Assembly: GCF_000971275.1 (NCBI RefSeq)
Contig: NZ_LAPV01000038.1
Location: 1-35,366, forward strand
Reading direction: 5' to 3'
Length of the DNA: 35,366 nucleotides
DNA from: Devosia psychrophila
GTDB taxonomy: Bacteria; Pseudomonadota; Alphaproteobacteria; Rhizobiales; Devosiaceae
Part shown: piece after piece, positions 1-6,961 of the stretch
Position numbering within the stretch: the first letter of the stretch is position 1
Layout: every line of letters starts with the position of its first letter
Position numbers and translations under genes: made by a program
Notes under the pieces: model-generated
Told to the model about the DNA's origin: nothing
What the model saw: only the letters and a program-made list of their open reading frames with translations
Databases searched by the model: none

Positions 1-39
1 TCTGATGATCTCGAGCTTTTCGGATGCGGGATATCTCAT
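1..39 (-). CDS. IS3-family transposase OrfB, N-terminal fragment (cut by window edge)
   Basis: Only 13 codons are visible. They read MRYPASEKLEIIR, a typical OrfB start for one IS3 subgroup. Its ATG overlaps the stop of orfA as ATGA, the usual IS3 arrangement for coupled or frameshifted expression. The integrase core with the DDE residues lies outside the window. Confidence 0.6.
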   Translation of the reverse strand, partial: MRYPASEKLEIIR

Positions 40-410
40 TCTGGCTCGTCCCCATCCGCGATCATGCTTTTTTTGAGCAGACGGTTTTCCAGGGTCAGAT
101 CAGCCACGCATTCCTTGAGCGCACCAGGCTCACGGCGCAGATCCTTGACTTCATCACTGGTAGCAGCGCGCGCCGTATCACCCGCCAGTCGGCGCTTGCC
201 GGCCTCCATGAACTCCTTGGACCAAGTGTAATACAGGCTCTGCGCGATGCCTTCCTTGCGGCACAGTTCGGCGATGCTGTCTTCGCCACGCAGGCCATCG
301 AGAACGATCCGGATCTTGTCTTCAGCTGAAAAGTGCCATCGGGTCGCCCGGCGAATGTCCTTCACCACCTGCTCGGCGGGCTTTTTGGTATTCGAGGATT
401 TGGCAGTCAT
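36..410 (-). CDS. IS3-family transposase OrfA (HTH)
   Basis: A 124-residue OrfA-type protein. The middle (KIRIVLDGLRGEDSIAELC, then LYYTWSKEFMEAGKRRL) is the helix-turn-helix that binds IS ends, and the C-terminal part is a heptad-rich stretch ending LENRLLKKS, the leucine-zipper region used for OrfA/OrfAB contacts. I start at the ATG at 410, preceded by AGGAACCAGG; the frame stays open to 440 but only with a weak start. The gene looks intact and overlaps orfB by 4 bases. A truncated relative lies at 14258. Confidence 0.75.
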   Translation of the reverse strand: MTAKSSNTKKPAEQVVKDIRRATRWHFSAEDKIRIVLDGLRGEDSIAELCRKEGIAQSLYYTWSKEFMEAGKRRLAGDTARAATSDEVKDLRREPGALKECVADLTLENRLLKKSMIADGDEPE

Positions 411-494
411 CCTGGTTCCTTCGTCATGCGACGAGACCAAAACACTCCTTAAAGCTCAACCCTGAATCTGTGCCATGGGTGCTGACGGCGGACA

Positions 495-600
495 GGCCAA
501 GGAAACCGGCGAAGGGCTTCCCCTTACCGCAGCGCGGGCAGCGGCAGAGCAGGCCTTTGAGGAAGAGTGAGCTTTCGGGTATGGGCACGTTGTTTCCCAT
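495..600 (-). pseudogene. DUF983 family protein, N-terminal fragment cut by IS3
   Basis: The first ~35 residues of a DUF983 protein are present, including the zinc-ribbon-like half-site CRCPRCGKGKPFAGFLGL that is typical of the family's start. The reading frame then runs into the IS3 end at 494, so the second CxxC and the membrane helices are missing. Its ATG shares the A of the stop of the upstream spermidine-synthase-like gene (TGATG), so the two were translationally coupled. DUF983 proteins are small membrane proteins of unknown function, often near respiratory genes. Confidence 0.65.
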
Positions 601-1373
601 CAGATGCTGGAGATCGCACAAAGACTGCGGTCGTCGCGATCGAGCAACCGCCACTTGCGGAAGCGCCACCGGTTGAGGTCATGCATGATTTCGGTGATCC
701 CTGCCATTGGCCGCAGGAGTAGTTTCGGCTCCTGCAGCGCCATCACGGTTCCCGCCATGACCAGGGCATTGCGGTGCTGCATCCCCCGGATATCAAGGAC
801 GCGTACGTCGTCCCATACTTCCGCCATCGCCGTGGCAGCGACATCCGGGGCTGCATCGAAATCATGCTCGGTGAAGACGTTGGCTATCAGCCGACCCTTG
901 TGTTCATCCAGCCGGGTTCGGGCCAGCCGGAAGAAGCTCATCGACCGGAGAGGCTGAGGTACGAACGCGCCAACATAAGCATCCATCACTATGGCATCGT
1001 AGCGGGCGGCATTGTCGCGCAGGAAATCCATGCCGTCTGCCACGTGGCACGCCACTTCGTCGGGCAGGTTGAAGTAACGACGGGCAATTTCGAAGGCGAG
1101 CGGGTTGACGTCCACGATGGTGACTTGGACACCCATGCTGGCCAGCATGGTTGCCAGACTTCCCCCGCCACATCCGATCATCAGGACGTTGCGCGGTGGC
1201 GATTGAGCCAGGAGACCGAATATGCCGTGGATGTAGGAGCAGAGGCTGACCCCATCGGCGTCGGCCTCGCTCTGGCAGCAACCGCCTTGCCGATAGACCA
1301 CCGAACGGTGGAGCTTGGTCTCAAGGATCTGTATGTCGCCAGCATCGCTGCGGATGCGCTCTAGAAGGATCAT
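600..1373 (-). CDS. Spermidine synthase-like methyltransferase-fold protein
   Basis: A 257-residue Rossmann-fold protein. The glycine-rich loop VLMIGCGGGSLATML and the following acidic strand end VTIVDVNPLAFEIARRYF form the nucleoside-binding site of the spermidine synthase/SAM-methyltransferase fold, and YDAIVMDAYVGAFVPQPL matches the post-motif of bacterial SpeE-like proteins. The usual aminopropyltransferase stretch (DSSDP-type) is absent, so polyamine synthesis is not shown; many such orphan proteins have no assigned substrate. The C-terminus (after residue ~235) may be atypical. It is coupled to the broken DUF983 gene downstream. Confidence 0.7.
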   Translation of the reverse strand: MILLERIRSDAGDIQILETKLHRSVVYRQGGCCQSEADADGVSLCSYIHGIFGLLAQSPPRNVLMIGCGGGSLATMLASMGVQVTIVDVNPLAFEIARRYFNLPDEVACHVADGMDFLRDNAARYDAIVMDAYVGAFVPQPLRSMSFFRLARTRLDEHKGRLIANVFTEHDFDAAPDVAATAMAEVWDDVRVLDIRGMQHRNALVMAGTVMALQEPKLLLRPMAGITEIMHDLNRWRFRKWRLLDRDDRSLCAISSI

Positions 1374-1385
1374 ATTGTCATGCCG

Positions 1386-1517
1386 CTATACAAATGTCCT
1401 AACGAGACCTGCGGCAATGAGCGCCAGTGCGATGGAGACCGGCGTCACACCCATGGTGACGATAAGCACGCCCCAAACGCACGGGATAAGGGCAGTGCTC
1501 AGCGCGCTCCGGGCCAA
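1386..1517 (-). CDS. Possible small hydrophobic protein
   Basis: A short minus-strand frame encodes a mostly hydrophobic peptide (core ALIPCVWGVLIVTMGVTPVS, then ALALIAAGLV), which could form two short membrane segments. It ends 13 bases before the spermidine-synthase-like gene. There is no ATG: the most plausible start is TTG at 1517, without a clear ribosome site. It could equally be the tail of a decayed membrane gene. Confidence 0.2.
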   Translation of the reverse strand: MARSALSTALIPCVWGVLIVTMGVTPVSIALALIAAGLVRTFV

Positions 1518-1555
1518 AAATCCGACCGAAGTCGCGCATGGAAATGTTCTCAAGC

Positions 1556-1954
1556 CTAAGACGCATGCAACGCTCCTTTTACTGAAGCCAGAAGAGCGGT
1601 TTGATTCGCCGGCTTTTTCAGGAAATCACCTGTATTAAGCAACGGGTGGGCCGGTTTGCCAACGGGCGTAACCGTTGAATACACCACGAAGGGCACGTGG
1701 TGGGCTTTCAGCCGCCGGGCCAGCTCGATGCAGTCACCATCCTGCACTTCCGCGTCGATGACGGCGACGTCGGGTTCATGGTCAACCAGCCAGCGCTTGG
1801 CATCGCCTGCCGTGCAGAAGGCGCCGCCAACAGTGAAGCCAAGCTCGATGAACATTTGCTCCAGGTAGTCGGCGTAGAGGCGCTCGTTCTGCAGGATCAG
1901 GATAATCGGCGTCAACCCAGGCCCCAGGATTTGCGGCGGACGTGCACGGTTCAC
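1556..1954 (-). CDS. Stand-alone receiver (CheY-like) protein, atypical acidic pocket
   Basis: A 132-residue single receiver domain without an output domain. Strand 1 is IILILQNERLYADYL, the phospho-acceptor Asp is in DVAVIDAEV (residue ~70), a Ser/Thr switch lies in VVYSTVTP, and the conserved Lys is in FLKKPAN near the C-terminus. The two acidic residues that normally follow strand 1 and hold magnesium are replaced by Gln-Asn, so phosphorylation chemistry may be weak or absent. Its GTG start at 1954 overlaps the stop of the PilZ gene by four bases, so the pair is one operon. Confidence 0.75.
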   Translation of the reverse strand: MNRARPPQILGPGLTPIILILQNERLYADYLEQMFIELGFTVGGAFCTAGDAKRWLVDHEPDVAVIDAEVQDGDCIELARRLKAHHVPFVVYSTVTPVGKPAHPLLNTGDFLKKPANQTALLASVKGALHAS

Positions 1955-2226
1955 GCCCCCATTGCCTCGGCAGCAGGTTGCCAGTCGGTGAAGGCGACCT
2001 TGATTTCTTTAGCCGCCTTCCTGACAACCCAGCAGGGGTGTTGTGTGGTGTCACTCAACGCCAGCCGGAACGTGCTAGGGATGCCTAAGACCGAATGCAC
2101 CTGCAAGGTGGCTCCGCTTTCGGTCAGCTGGTGCACCGAGCAGGACACAATGGTCTGGCCATCGTTGAAGACGATGCGGGCGTTGAGTGGGGTGCGATGC
2201 GTGTTTGAAATGCGCGCCTTGGACAT
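1951..2226 (-). CDS. PilZ domain protein
   Basis: A ~91-residue protein with a PilZ-type layout: an Arg-rich start (NTHRTPLNARIVFNDG, the c-di-GMP-binding RxxxR region) followed by a strand with SVHQLTESGATLQV, matching the D/NxSxxG element. PilZ proteins bind c-di-GMP and pass the signal to a partner. I prefer the ATG at 2226, preceded by CCGGAG; an ATG at 2253 would add nine residues. It is the first gene of a two-gene operon with the receiver gene. A membrane diguanylate cyclase lies at 6962. Confidence 0.65.
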   Translation of the reverse strand: MSKARISNTHRTPLNARIVFNDGQTIVSCSVHQLTESGATLQVHSVLGIPSTFRLALSDTTQHPCWVVRKAAKEIKVAFTDWQPAAEAMGA

Positions 2227-2328
2227 GGGGGCTCCGGATCTAGCTCCAATCATTCAGTAATGATGCTTGAAACATCAAATTAGCGCGCATATAACATGCT
2301 TTCTAGTGGTTTACGCAAGGAGAGATTC

Positions 2329-2601
2329 ATGATCACTGCCGCACAGCTCCGCTCTGCCCGCGCGCTTCTGGGCATCGATCAGAAGACGCTTGCGAGCCTC
2401 GCCGGTGTGTCACTGCCAACCATCCAGCGTATGGAAGCGAGCGACGGCAACGTGAGGGGTATTATTGACACCCTAATTAAGGTGGTGGATGCCCTCAACA
2501 CCGCTGGCATTGAGCTTATCGGGGAGCATGCGCGCAGTGACGGCGGCGGGCGCGGTGTGCGGTTGCGGCAAGACGGTACTTCAATGGGAAGATTACCCTG
2601 A
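2329..2601 (+). CDS. XRE-family HTH regulator, small
   Basis: A 90-residue protein. Residues ~1-65 form an XRE helix-turn-helix (ITAAQLRSARALLGIDQKTL, then LAGVSLPTIQRME). The ATG at 2329 is chosen over 2296 because AAGGAGAG sits at the right distance upstream. The C-terminal ~25 residues are low-complexity and not typical of the family. It diverges from the PilZ/receiver operon across a short AT-rich interval that may hold both promoters. Its target is not evident. Confidence 0.7.
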   Translation: MITAAQLRSARALLGIDQKTLASLAGVSLPTIQRMEASDGNVRGIIDTLIKVVDALNTAGIELIGEHARSDGGGRGVRLRQDGTSMGRLP

Positions 2602-2857
2602 CAGATATTCAGTGAAGTCCGGCATGGGTTTGTTCGCTTAGCGGATCAGCGAGTGGTGCGAGCCATTCGCATGTTCCGCGACGAACCCTACCTTCAGCCA
2701 GCTTACCCAGGGCCCCCTGCGCTCGACGTTTTTGCTTAGTGGTCAGCGCGGCGCCGACCGCCGACACGATCCGGCCCCGCTTTCATACGACGGCGACGAT
2801 TTGTTAACCTTGCTCGCCGACCCTGATGGGCCAAAACTAACTACACGGAGCGGTCCC

Positions 2858-3172
2858 ATGTCACACATCCTCAATCCCTTGGAACGTTCGGCGCTAACTG
2901 CCCTTCGAGACGGCTGGATTGCGACCAACGCGGTTTCCGGCCTGAGATTCAGCCGGCGGCCCCTCGAGAGCCTGCGGACGATGGGATTGGCCATTGTGAC
3001 GCCGTCCGGGCGCAATGATCGCCAGTTTGGCTATGCCATTGCCGCTGATGGCTGGCGCTGCATTTATGGTTTCACCCGGGAGCAGTTGGACAGCTTTCCC
3101 GATACCGCGCCCGCGCCATTCCGTGTCTGGCAGTGGCCCCTCGCCGAGCTACCCCGCGCGAGTGCTGCGTAG
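2858..3172 (+). CDS. Small protein of unknown function
   Basis: A 104-residue protein beginning MSHILNPLERSALTALRDGW, not recognised. The ATG at 2858 has an ACGGAG ribosome site; the frame stays open further upstream without supporting signals. The first half looks helical, with a winged-helix-like feel (RRPLESLRTMGLAIVTPSG). Its last ~45 codons lie in a 198-bp segment repeated at 10796. The hipB-like frame follows on the same strand, so this may be the leader gene of the decayed hip locus. Confidence 0.45.
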   Translation: MSHILNPLERSALTALRDGWIATNAVSGLRFSRRPLESLRTMGLAIVTPSGRNDRQFGYAIAADGWRCIYGFTREQLDSFPDTAPAPFRVWQWPLAELPRASAA

Positions 3173-3229
3173 GGCCCGTGCTGCGGACCCGGCGCTTGCG
3201 CCAGGTCCACAATGGGGCGATCGTTCCTA
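3032..3229 (+). repeat. 198-bp direct repeat, copy A
   Basis: This segment matches 10796-10993 over exactly 198 bases without gaps and with only a handful of substitutions (for example ATTGCCG against ATTACCG near the start). Copy A looks native: it carries the intact 3' end of the gene at 2858 and runs into the hipB frame. Copy B interrupts a CheB/CheR gene. Confidence 0.85.
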
Positions 3230-3452
3230 CCTATCCGTCTCCGGCATCGGTTCGCTCAAGTGAGGAGCTTGGCTGACCGTAGCCAACGCGCGTAAAGGCC
3301 GAGGCTATTCTCAGCAGGAGTTCGCGGATCTGGCCGGCGTCGGTCGCCGCTTCCTTTCCGAACTCGAGAACGGAAAGCCCACCGCAGAGATCGGCAAAGT
3401 GCTGCAGGTGCTGACGGCACTCGGCATCGACATGCAATTGAAGGTCCGTTGA
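3214..3452 (+). pseudogene. HipB-like antitoxin, frameshifted
   Basis: The frame ending at 3452 encodes an XRE domain very like HipB (ARKGRGYSQQEFADLAGVG, RRFLSELENGKPTAEIGKV, then LTALGIDMQLKVR). Its N-terminal part (PSPASVRSSEELG) lies in another frame. The two join if one C is restored near 3272 (GGC-CTG-ACC), so a 1-base deletion has broken the gene. HipB normally represses the operon and neutralises the HipA kinase toxin. The natural start cannot be fixed. Confidence 0.6.
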
Positions 3453-3634
3453 TGCAGCTCCATGTTCGCCTGGATGGCTTTGATGATCCCTTCGGCCAGC
3501 TCTCGTCTGACGATCGTGGCGCAGCGCGCTTTGCCTACTCAGAGCACTTAGATGTTGCGGGCGTCCAGCTTTGCCATGGCAGCATCAAAGGCAGCTGCCA
3601 CAGATCTGGGCATATACCAACTTGTGGCTTTTGA
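3452..3634 (+). pseudogene. HipA-like toxin, N-terminal fragment
   Basis: The ATG shares a base with the hipB stop (TGATG), the usual hipBA coupling. The first ~32 residues (MQLHVRLDGFDDPFGQLSSD, then RGAARFAYSEHL) match the HipA N-subdomain 1. Similarity ends near 3548, after which the frame runs through unrelated sequence to 3634. The kinase core is missing, so no toxin is made. Confidence 0.6.
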
Positions 3635-3645
3635 GCGCTGCTGAT

Positions 3646-3812
3646 CTATCGGATCTTTGATGGCGTGGATGAGGTATCAACCTCGACGCCATCCAGTTCG
3701 TCCTCTTCGCGGATGCCGCGCTTAAAGGCCTTAATTCCCGAGGCGGCCTCGCCCATCAAACCAGAAATCTTGCACGGCCAAACAAGAGAACGACCACGGC
3801 ACATGGCACATG
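3646..3812 (-). pseudogene. TatA-like twin-arginine translocase subunit, remnant
   Basis: The minus strand encodes an amphipathic helix KISGLMGEAASGIKAFKRGI followed by an acidic tail, the signature of TatA after its membrane helix. The preceding residues VVLLFGR lie in another frame. Restoring one G near 3780 would give FGRGKIS, the usual TatA hinge. The N-terminal half of the membrane helix is gone, replaced by the terminator of the symporter operon. It is a dead fragment. Downstream (~3546-3640, minus) another open tail ends AAFDAAMAKLDARNI, unrecognised. Confidence 0.5.
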
Positions 3813-3813
3813 C

Positions 3814-3841
3814 AAAAAGCCCCGGCGTTTCCACCGGGGCT
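3814..3841 (-). terminator. Rho-independent terminator of the symporter operon
   Basis: The stem AGCCCCGG/CCGGGGCT (3818-3825 with 3834-3841, 8-base loop) is followed on the minus strand by a run of five T. It sits 34 bases after the stop of the small membrane protein gene and ends that operon. Confidence 0.85.
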
Positions 3842-3874
3842 CCAAGTTCGTTGCTGTTCGCCTGCAGGGACCCG

Positions 3875-4006
3875 TCAGATCATTGAACGGTTTTCAGCCT
3901 TGGCTTGTAGCCAGTCGCCGTGAAAGGCGCGCACGAGGTAGACCAGCACGAAGGCAACGATGACGGGCCAGACCAGAACATAGGCAGTTAGCAAGATGGG
4001 AGTCAT
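3875..4006 (-). CDS. 43-residue membrane protein, putative symporter small subunit
   Basis: A short gene directly behind the SSS symporter, with ATG at 4006 and the ribosome site AAGGAAAT. The product has one hydrophobic helix (ILLTAYVLVWPVIVAFVLVY), a positive LVRAFHGDW and a polar tail ending AENRSMI. Positive charges after the helix predict the C-terminus in the cytoplasm. Small companion proteins of this size and pattern occur beside SSS-type transporters, so a role in stability or assembly is likely but inferred. The gap to the symporter stop is 16 bases. Confidence 0.75.
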   Translation of the reverse strand: MTPILLTAYVLVWPVIVAFVLVYLVRAFHGDWLQAKAENRSMI

Positions 4007-4022
4007 GATATTTCCTTTCAGA

Positions 4023-5678
4023 TTAGCGGTTGGACGAGGCCGCTACGGAGGTAGCGACATCAAAATGACCGGTCTTTTTGGCGATGGATGAAAAGTCGAA
4101 TTCCATGTCGCTGCGCCACGACATGGCGATGCACAGGATAGTGCTGACGGCATAGGCTAGCAGCGAGGCGGTGAGGATCGGGTAGGCGTGCAGCGCACCA
4201 ATCCCGAATGGCGCGACGCCGATGATGACAACGGCCGCCACGATGCGCGCCACCTTGCCGCCGAAGAAGCCGAAGGCCATCAACCCGGCCACTACGCCGA
4301 CCCCGATCACCGCCAGGATGTCCGAGACAATAGCGACAGGGCCGACCAGTTCGATGAAGCCGAAGCGCACCGGAAAGAACACGGCAAGCGCTACCAGCAC
4401 CGAGGTGGTGAAGGCAGGATTGGTGACCTTGTTCCAGTAGAAGCTGGCAATCACCGGGAACACCAGGGCGCCCCAGATCGCGCCGACCAGCACCAGCAGG
4501 TCCAAAATGTTGAACTGGTTGCTGGCGAAGTAGAGCGCGATGATCGTGGCCACGATCATCGTGATGCGGCCGATCAGCAGCATCCGCTTGGGATTGACGG
4601 CATCCTTGTCCGCCAGGTTACGCCCATAGATGTCGGCCATCATGATGGACGACAAAGCGGACAGATCGGAGTCGGCGGTCGACGCGAGCGAGCCTATGAT
4701 CATGATGAAAAAGATGCTGAGGAACCCGATATTCAGATAGCTCGAGGCGAGCTGCGGAATGAGGTTGTTGGTATCGCCATCCAGCGGTTCGATACCGAGA
4801 TAGAGCGCAAGCACGCCCAGAATGCCGACGCCGATCACAGTGGCGCCATAGCCAATGGTGGCAGTGACGAAGGTGCGCTTGATCATGTCCTCGCGCACCG
4901 CGAACAGCCGCTGGGCAATGGTCTGGTTGCCGATGGCATAGGCCAGCACGGCGGCGATATAGGGCGCGCCTTGGTTCATGAAGGCATCGGAGGAGAAGAA
5001 CGAGCTTTGCTGGGCCGTCAAATTCACCGCGCCGACCACGAAAATCTCCGTCCCGCCGGCGGCAAAGAACACAGCCGGCACAATGATCACCACAGCGCCA
5101 AGCATGGCCACGACCTGAATGAAGTCAGTCAGGACGGACGCGCGCAGGCCGGACCACAGGGTGTAGAGCAGCACGCCGCTGCCAACCATGAGAATGCCGG
5201 CGGTGAAGGACAAGGGGGAGAGCATGGCGATCAGCGCGCCGCCCGCGATGAAATTGGAGGTCAGGCTCAACAGGCTCCCCAGAATATTGGAGCCGGCCAG
5301 GATCAACTGGCTGGATTGGCCATGCCGCGCATGCAGGATTTCGGCGAGAGTATGGGCTTTGGGCGCCAGGCTGCGGATGCGTTTGCCGAAGGGGTAGATG
5401 AACAGGATCATCAGGGCGCCCCAGAGGCCGTAATGGATGGGGCCGGAGACGCCATAGGTGTAGCCGGAGGTGGCTGAGGCGTAGAGGGAGGAAGCCCAAA
5501 TCCAGGTGGCCGTCATCGACGCAGCCGAGATGCCAATGCCGACATTATTGCCGGCGGTCATGTAGTTATCGGCGTTTTCTTTTTTCTTGCCGATGGAAAC
5601 AGAGATAAAAAACGTAATGCCGAAGAAGAGCAGAAGCAGGAAAAGTGTTAGGGGTGTCCCTAATTGTTGGAGTTGCAT
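4023..5678 (-). CDS. Sodium:solute symporter (SSS family)
   Basis: A 551-residue inner-membrane protein with about 13 hydrophobic helices and the SSS family layout. YMTAGNNVGIGISAASMTATW near residue 40 and GLRASVLTDFIQ near residue 175 are typical family motifs, as is STADSDLSALSSIMMADIYG near residue 335, which carries the Ser/Asp-rich region close to the sodium site. Family members import small solutes (urea, carboxylates, amino acids or choline) with sodium. The substrate cannot be read from the sequence. Start at ATG 5678. It forms an operon with the small gene at 3875 and ends at the terminator at 3814. Confidence 0.85.
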   Translation of the reverse strand: MQLQQLGTPLTLFLLLLFFGITFFISVSIGKKKENADNYMTAGNNVGIGISAASMTATWIWASSLYASATSGYTYGVSGPIHYGLWGALMILFIYPFGKRIRSLAPKAHTLAEILHARHGQSSQLILAGSNILGSLLSLTSNFIAGGALIAMLSPLSFTAGILMVGSGVLLYTLWSGLRASVLTDFIQVVAMLGAVVIIVPAVFFAAGGTEIFVVGAVNLTAQQSSFFSSDAFMNQGAPYIAAVLAYAIGNQTIAQRLFAVREDMIKRTFVTATIGYGATVIGVGILGVLALYLGIEPLDGDTNNLIPQLASSYLNIGFLSIFFIMIIGSLASTADSDLSALSSIMMADIYGRNLADKDAVNPKRMLLIGRITMIVATIIALYFASNQFNILDLLVLVGAIWGALVFPVIASFYWNKVTNPAFTTSVLVALAVFFPVRFGFIELVGPVAIVSDILAVIGVGVVAGLMAFGFFGGKVARIVAAVVIIGVAPFGIGALHAYPILTASLLAYAVSTILCIAMSWRSDMEFDFSSIAKKTGHFDVATSVAASSNR

Positions 5679-5870
5679 TTGGCCTCTTGGTGGGTTTACT
5701 GTTTAATCCGATGCGCAAAGGGAATAGCGTTGCCTGCAACGAAAAGTTGCGACACATCGGGGCTCGGTTTGGGTGCCAGCAGACTGCCGACAACGGGGAC
5801 AGCAAAGCCATCCGAAAGGACAAACGAGAACAGGTCGCTCATCAGAGTTCGCTGCCACGCAGCACGGTTC

Positions 5871-6620
5871 CTAATATAGTAGTTCGTCAAAAAAGCTACC
5901 CTCGTCGCGGAAATGAGGCTGGGCCGCGGAGCGAATTGAGTTCGTTGAGGCAAGTGCCGCAGCCAGTGTATGGACAGCAAAACTGCTGTCGCCGACAAAG
6001 ATGATGTCGCGTCCTGGCAGCCAGCGGCAGAGCTGCAACACGCCCTGCCTTGCGCAATCCGTCAGCAGTTTATGCTTTCGTCCTCTCTTCTGATCGTAGC
6101 GCTCCGAGGGGCACAGAAGCGTCAGGACGGGCAGAGCCTTGACGCATTTTGCCCATGGAACCGGACAAAGGATTATGAAGCTTAACCAGCGCAAGCCGCT
6201 GGCTTTGACGAAGTGCCCGTGACTGGAGCGCACCGGATCCCGGTAGATGCCACGCGCGGCAATGCGTGGTCCCCATCGGCGCTCGATGGTATCGTCCATG
6301 CCGATGACCACCGGGCCATCAGGCACAAGGCTCGCGACGACGATCGACAGCAGGCGCGCCGCCAACGTGCGCGGGTTCCACCGGGCTCGATTGAGGAGCT
6401 GATGGTAGACGGAGAAATTGGCAGCTTCGGCGCGGCCGGTTATCCGCAAACAAGCCGTCACTGTGCGCTTGCCTGGAGATAGAATTGCACCCATCACCAG
6501 AACCAGCAGATGCTCCCAACTCGGTGCAGTAAACCAGAGGCGAAACGGTGACAGCCAGTGGCCAAGAATGTGTGGAACAGGACCGCCCGATCCGACGGCG
6601 TTCTTATGATGATCGGTCAT
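5871..6620 (-). pseudogene. IS701-like DDE transposase, C-terminally truncated
   Basis: Codes for about 228 residues of an IS701/IS4-type transposase, then unrelated residues to 5871. The first catalytic Asp region (VVIGMDDTIERRWGPRIAAR) and the second (FVGDSSFAVH) are present, but the C-terminal half with the catalytic Glu is missing. Full-length relatives have about 400-450 residues. It shares the block GIYRDPVRSSHGHFVKASGL with the copy at 18262, but the two differ enough to be separate acquisitions. Confidence 0.75.
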
Positions 6621-6798
6621 CCATCGGTTCGAATCCGATCATACGACGGACGTAAGGCAGGCGACTGCGGCGAATTGATTCACCCCGCTCAAATTTGCCC
6701 CAAAAATGAGATTACCGGGCGCATCCAACGGTGCCCTGACGCGGCAGATGGGCGCCCTAAAAGCTTCAAATTCCCGAAGGATTTTGTACAAAGTCGAG
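5935..6798 (-). mobile_element. IS701-like element, truncated copy
   Basis: The 5' side of the element is intact. The end at 6786-6798 reads GTACAAAGTCGAG, the same 13-base terminal repeat that bounds the complete copy at 17936-19315. The other end is lost, since transposase similarity stops near 5935. The flank CTAAG after 6798 resembles the CTGAG target of the other copy. Confidence 0.7.
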
Positions 6799-6961
6799 CT
6801 AAGGGTTATTCACTTTGTCCACACCGCTTACGGCTCATTTCCAATCTCGCTAGGCTCACCGATGAGAAAATAACCTAAAGAAAGATGCATTTTTAGGGAC
6901 AGGTAGCGGCTTTCAGTAATAATTCATCGGTAACGTCGGCAGATATACTTGGATATCTCAG

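Larger units (their letters stand above)
1..494 (-). mobile_element. IS3-family element, partial (continues beyond the window)
   Basis: This is the left-hand part of an IS3-type element read on the minus strand: terminal region, orfA, then the first codons of orfB at the window edge. The outer end is placed at 494 because the next ~75 bases (minus strand from TGTCCGCCGTCAGC) match the start of a second copy at 14174 almost base for base, while the flanks differ. IS3 ends usually begin with TG, which fits. The insertion lies inside a DUF983 gene. The other end is outside the window, so completeness cannot be judged. Confidence 0.75.

Noticed and set aside
4188..5477. Long plus-strand open frame of 429 codons opposite the symporter
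   Set aside because: It lies wholly antisense to a well-supported SSS transporter, is extremely rich in Asp, His, Gln and Gly, and shows no motif; it is a codon-bias shadow.
6625..6655. tRNA T-arm-like sequence (ATCGG-TTCGAAT-CCGAT)
   Set aside because: A perfect 5-bp stem with a 7-base loop, but there is no D-arm, anticodon arm or matching acceptor strand upstream; it lies inside the 5' part of an IS701-like element.
6801..6876. Spaced inverted repeat AGGGTTATT ... AATAACCT before the diguanylate cyclase
   Set aside because: Arms of about eight bases separated by ~60 bases with one mismatch are expected by chance; no supporting signal was seen.
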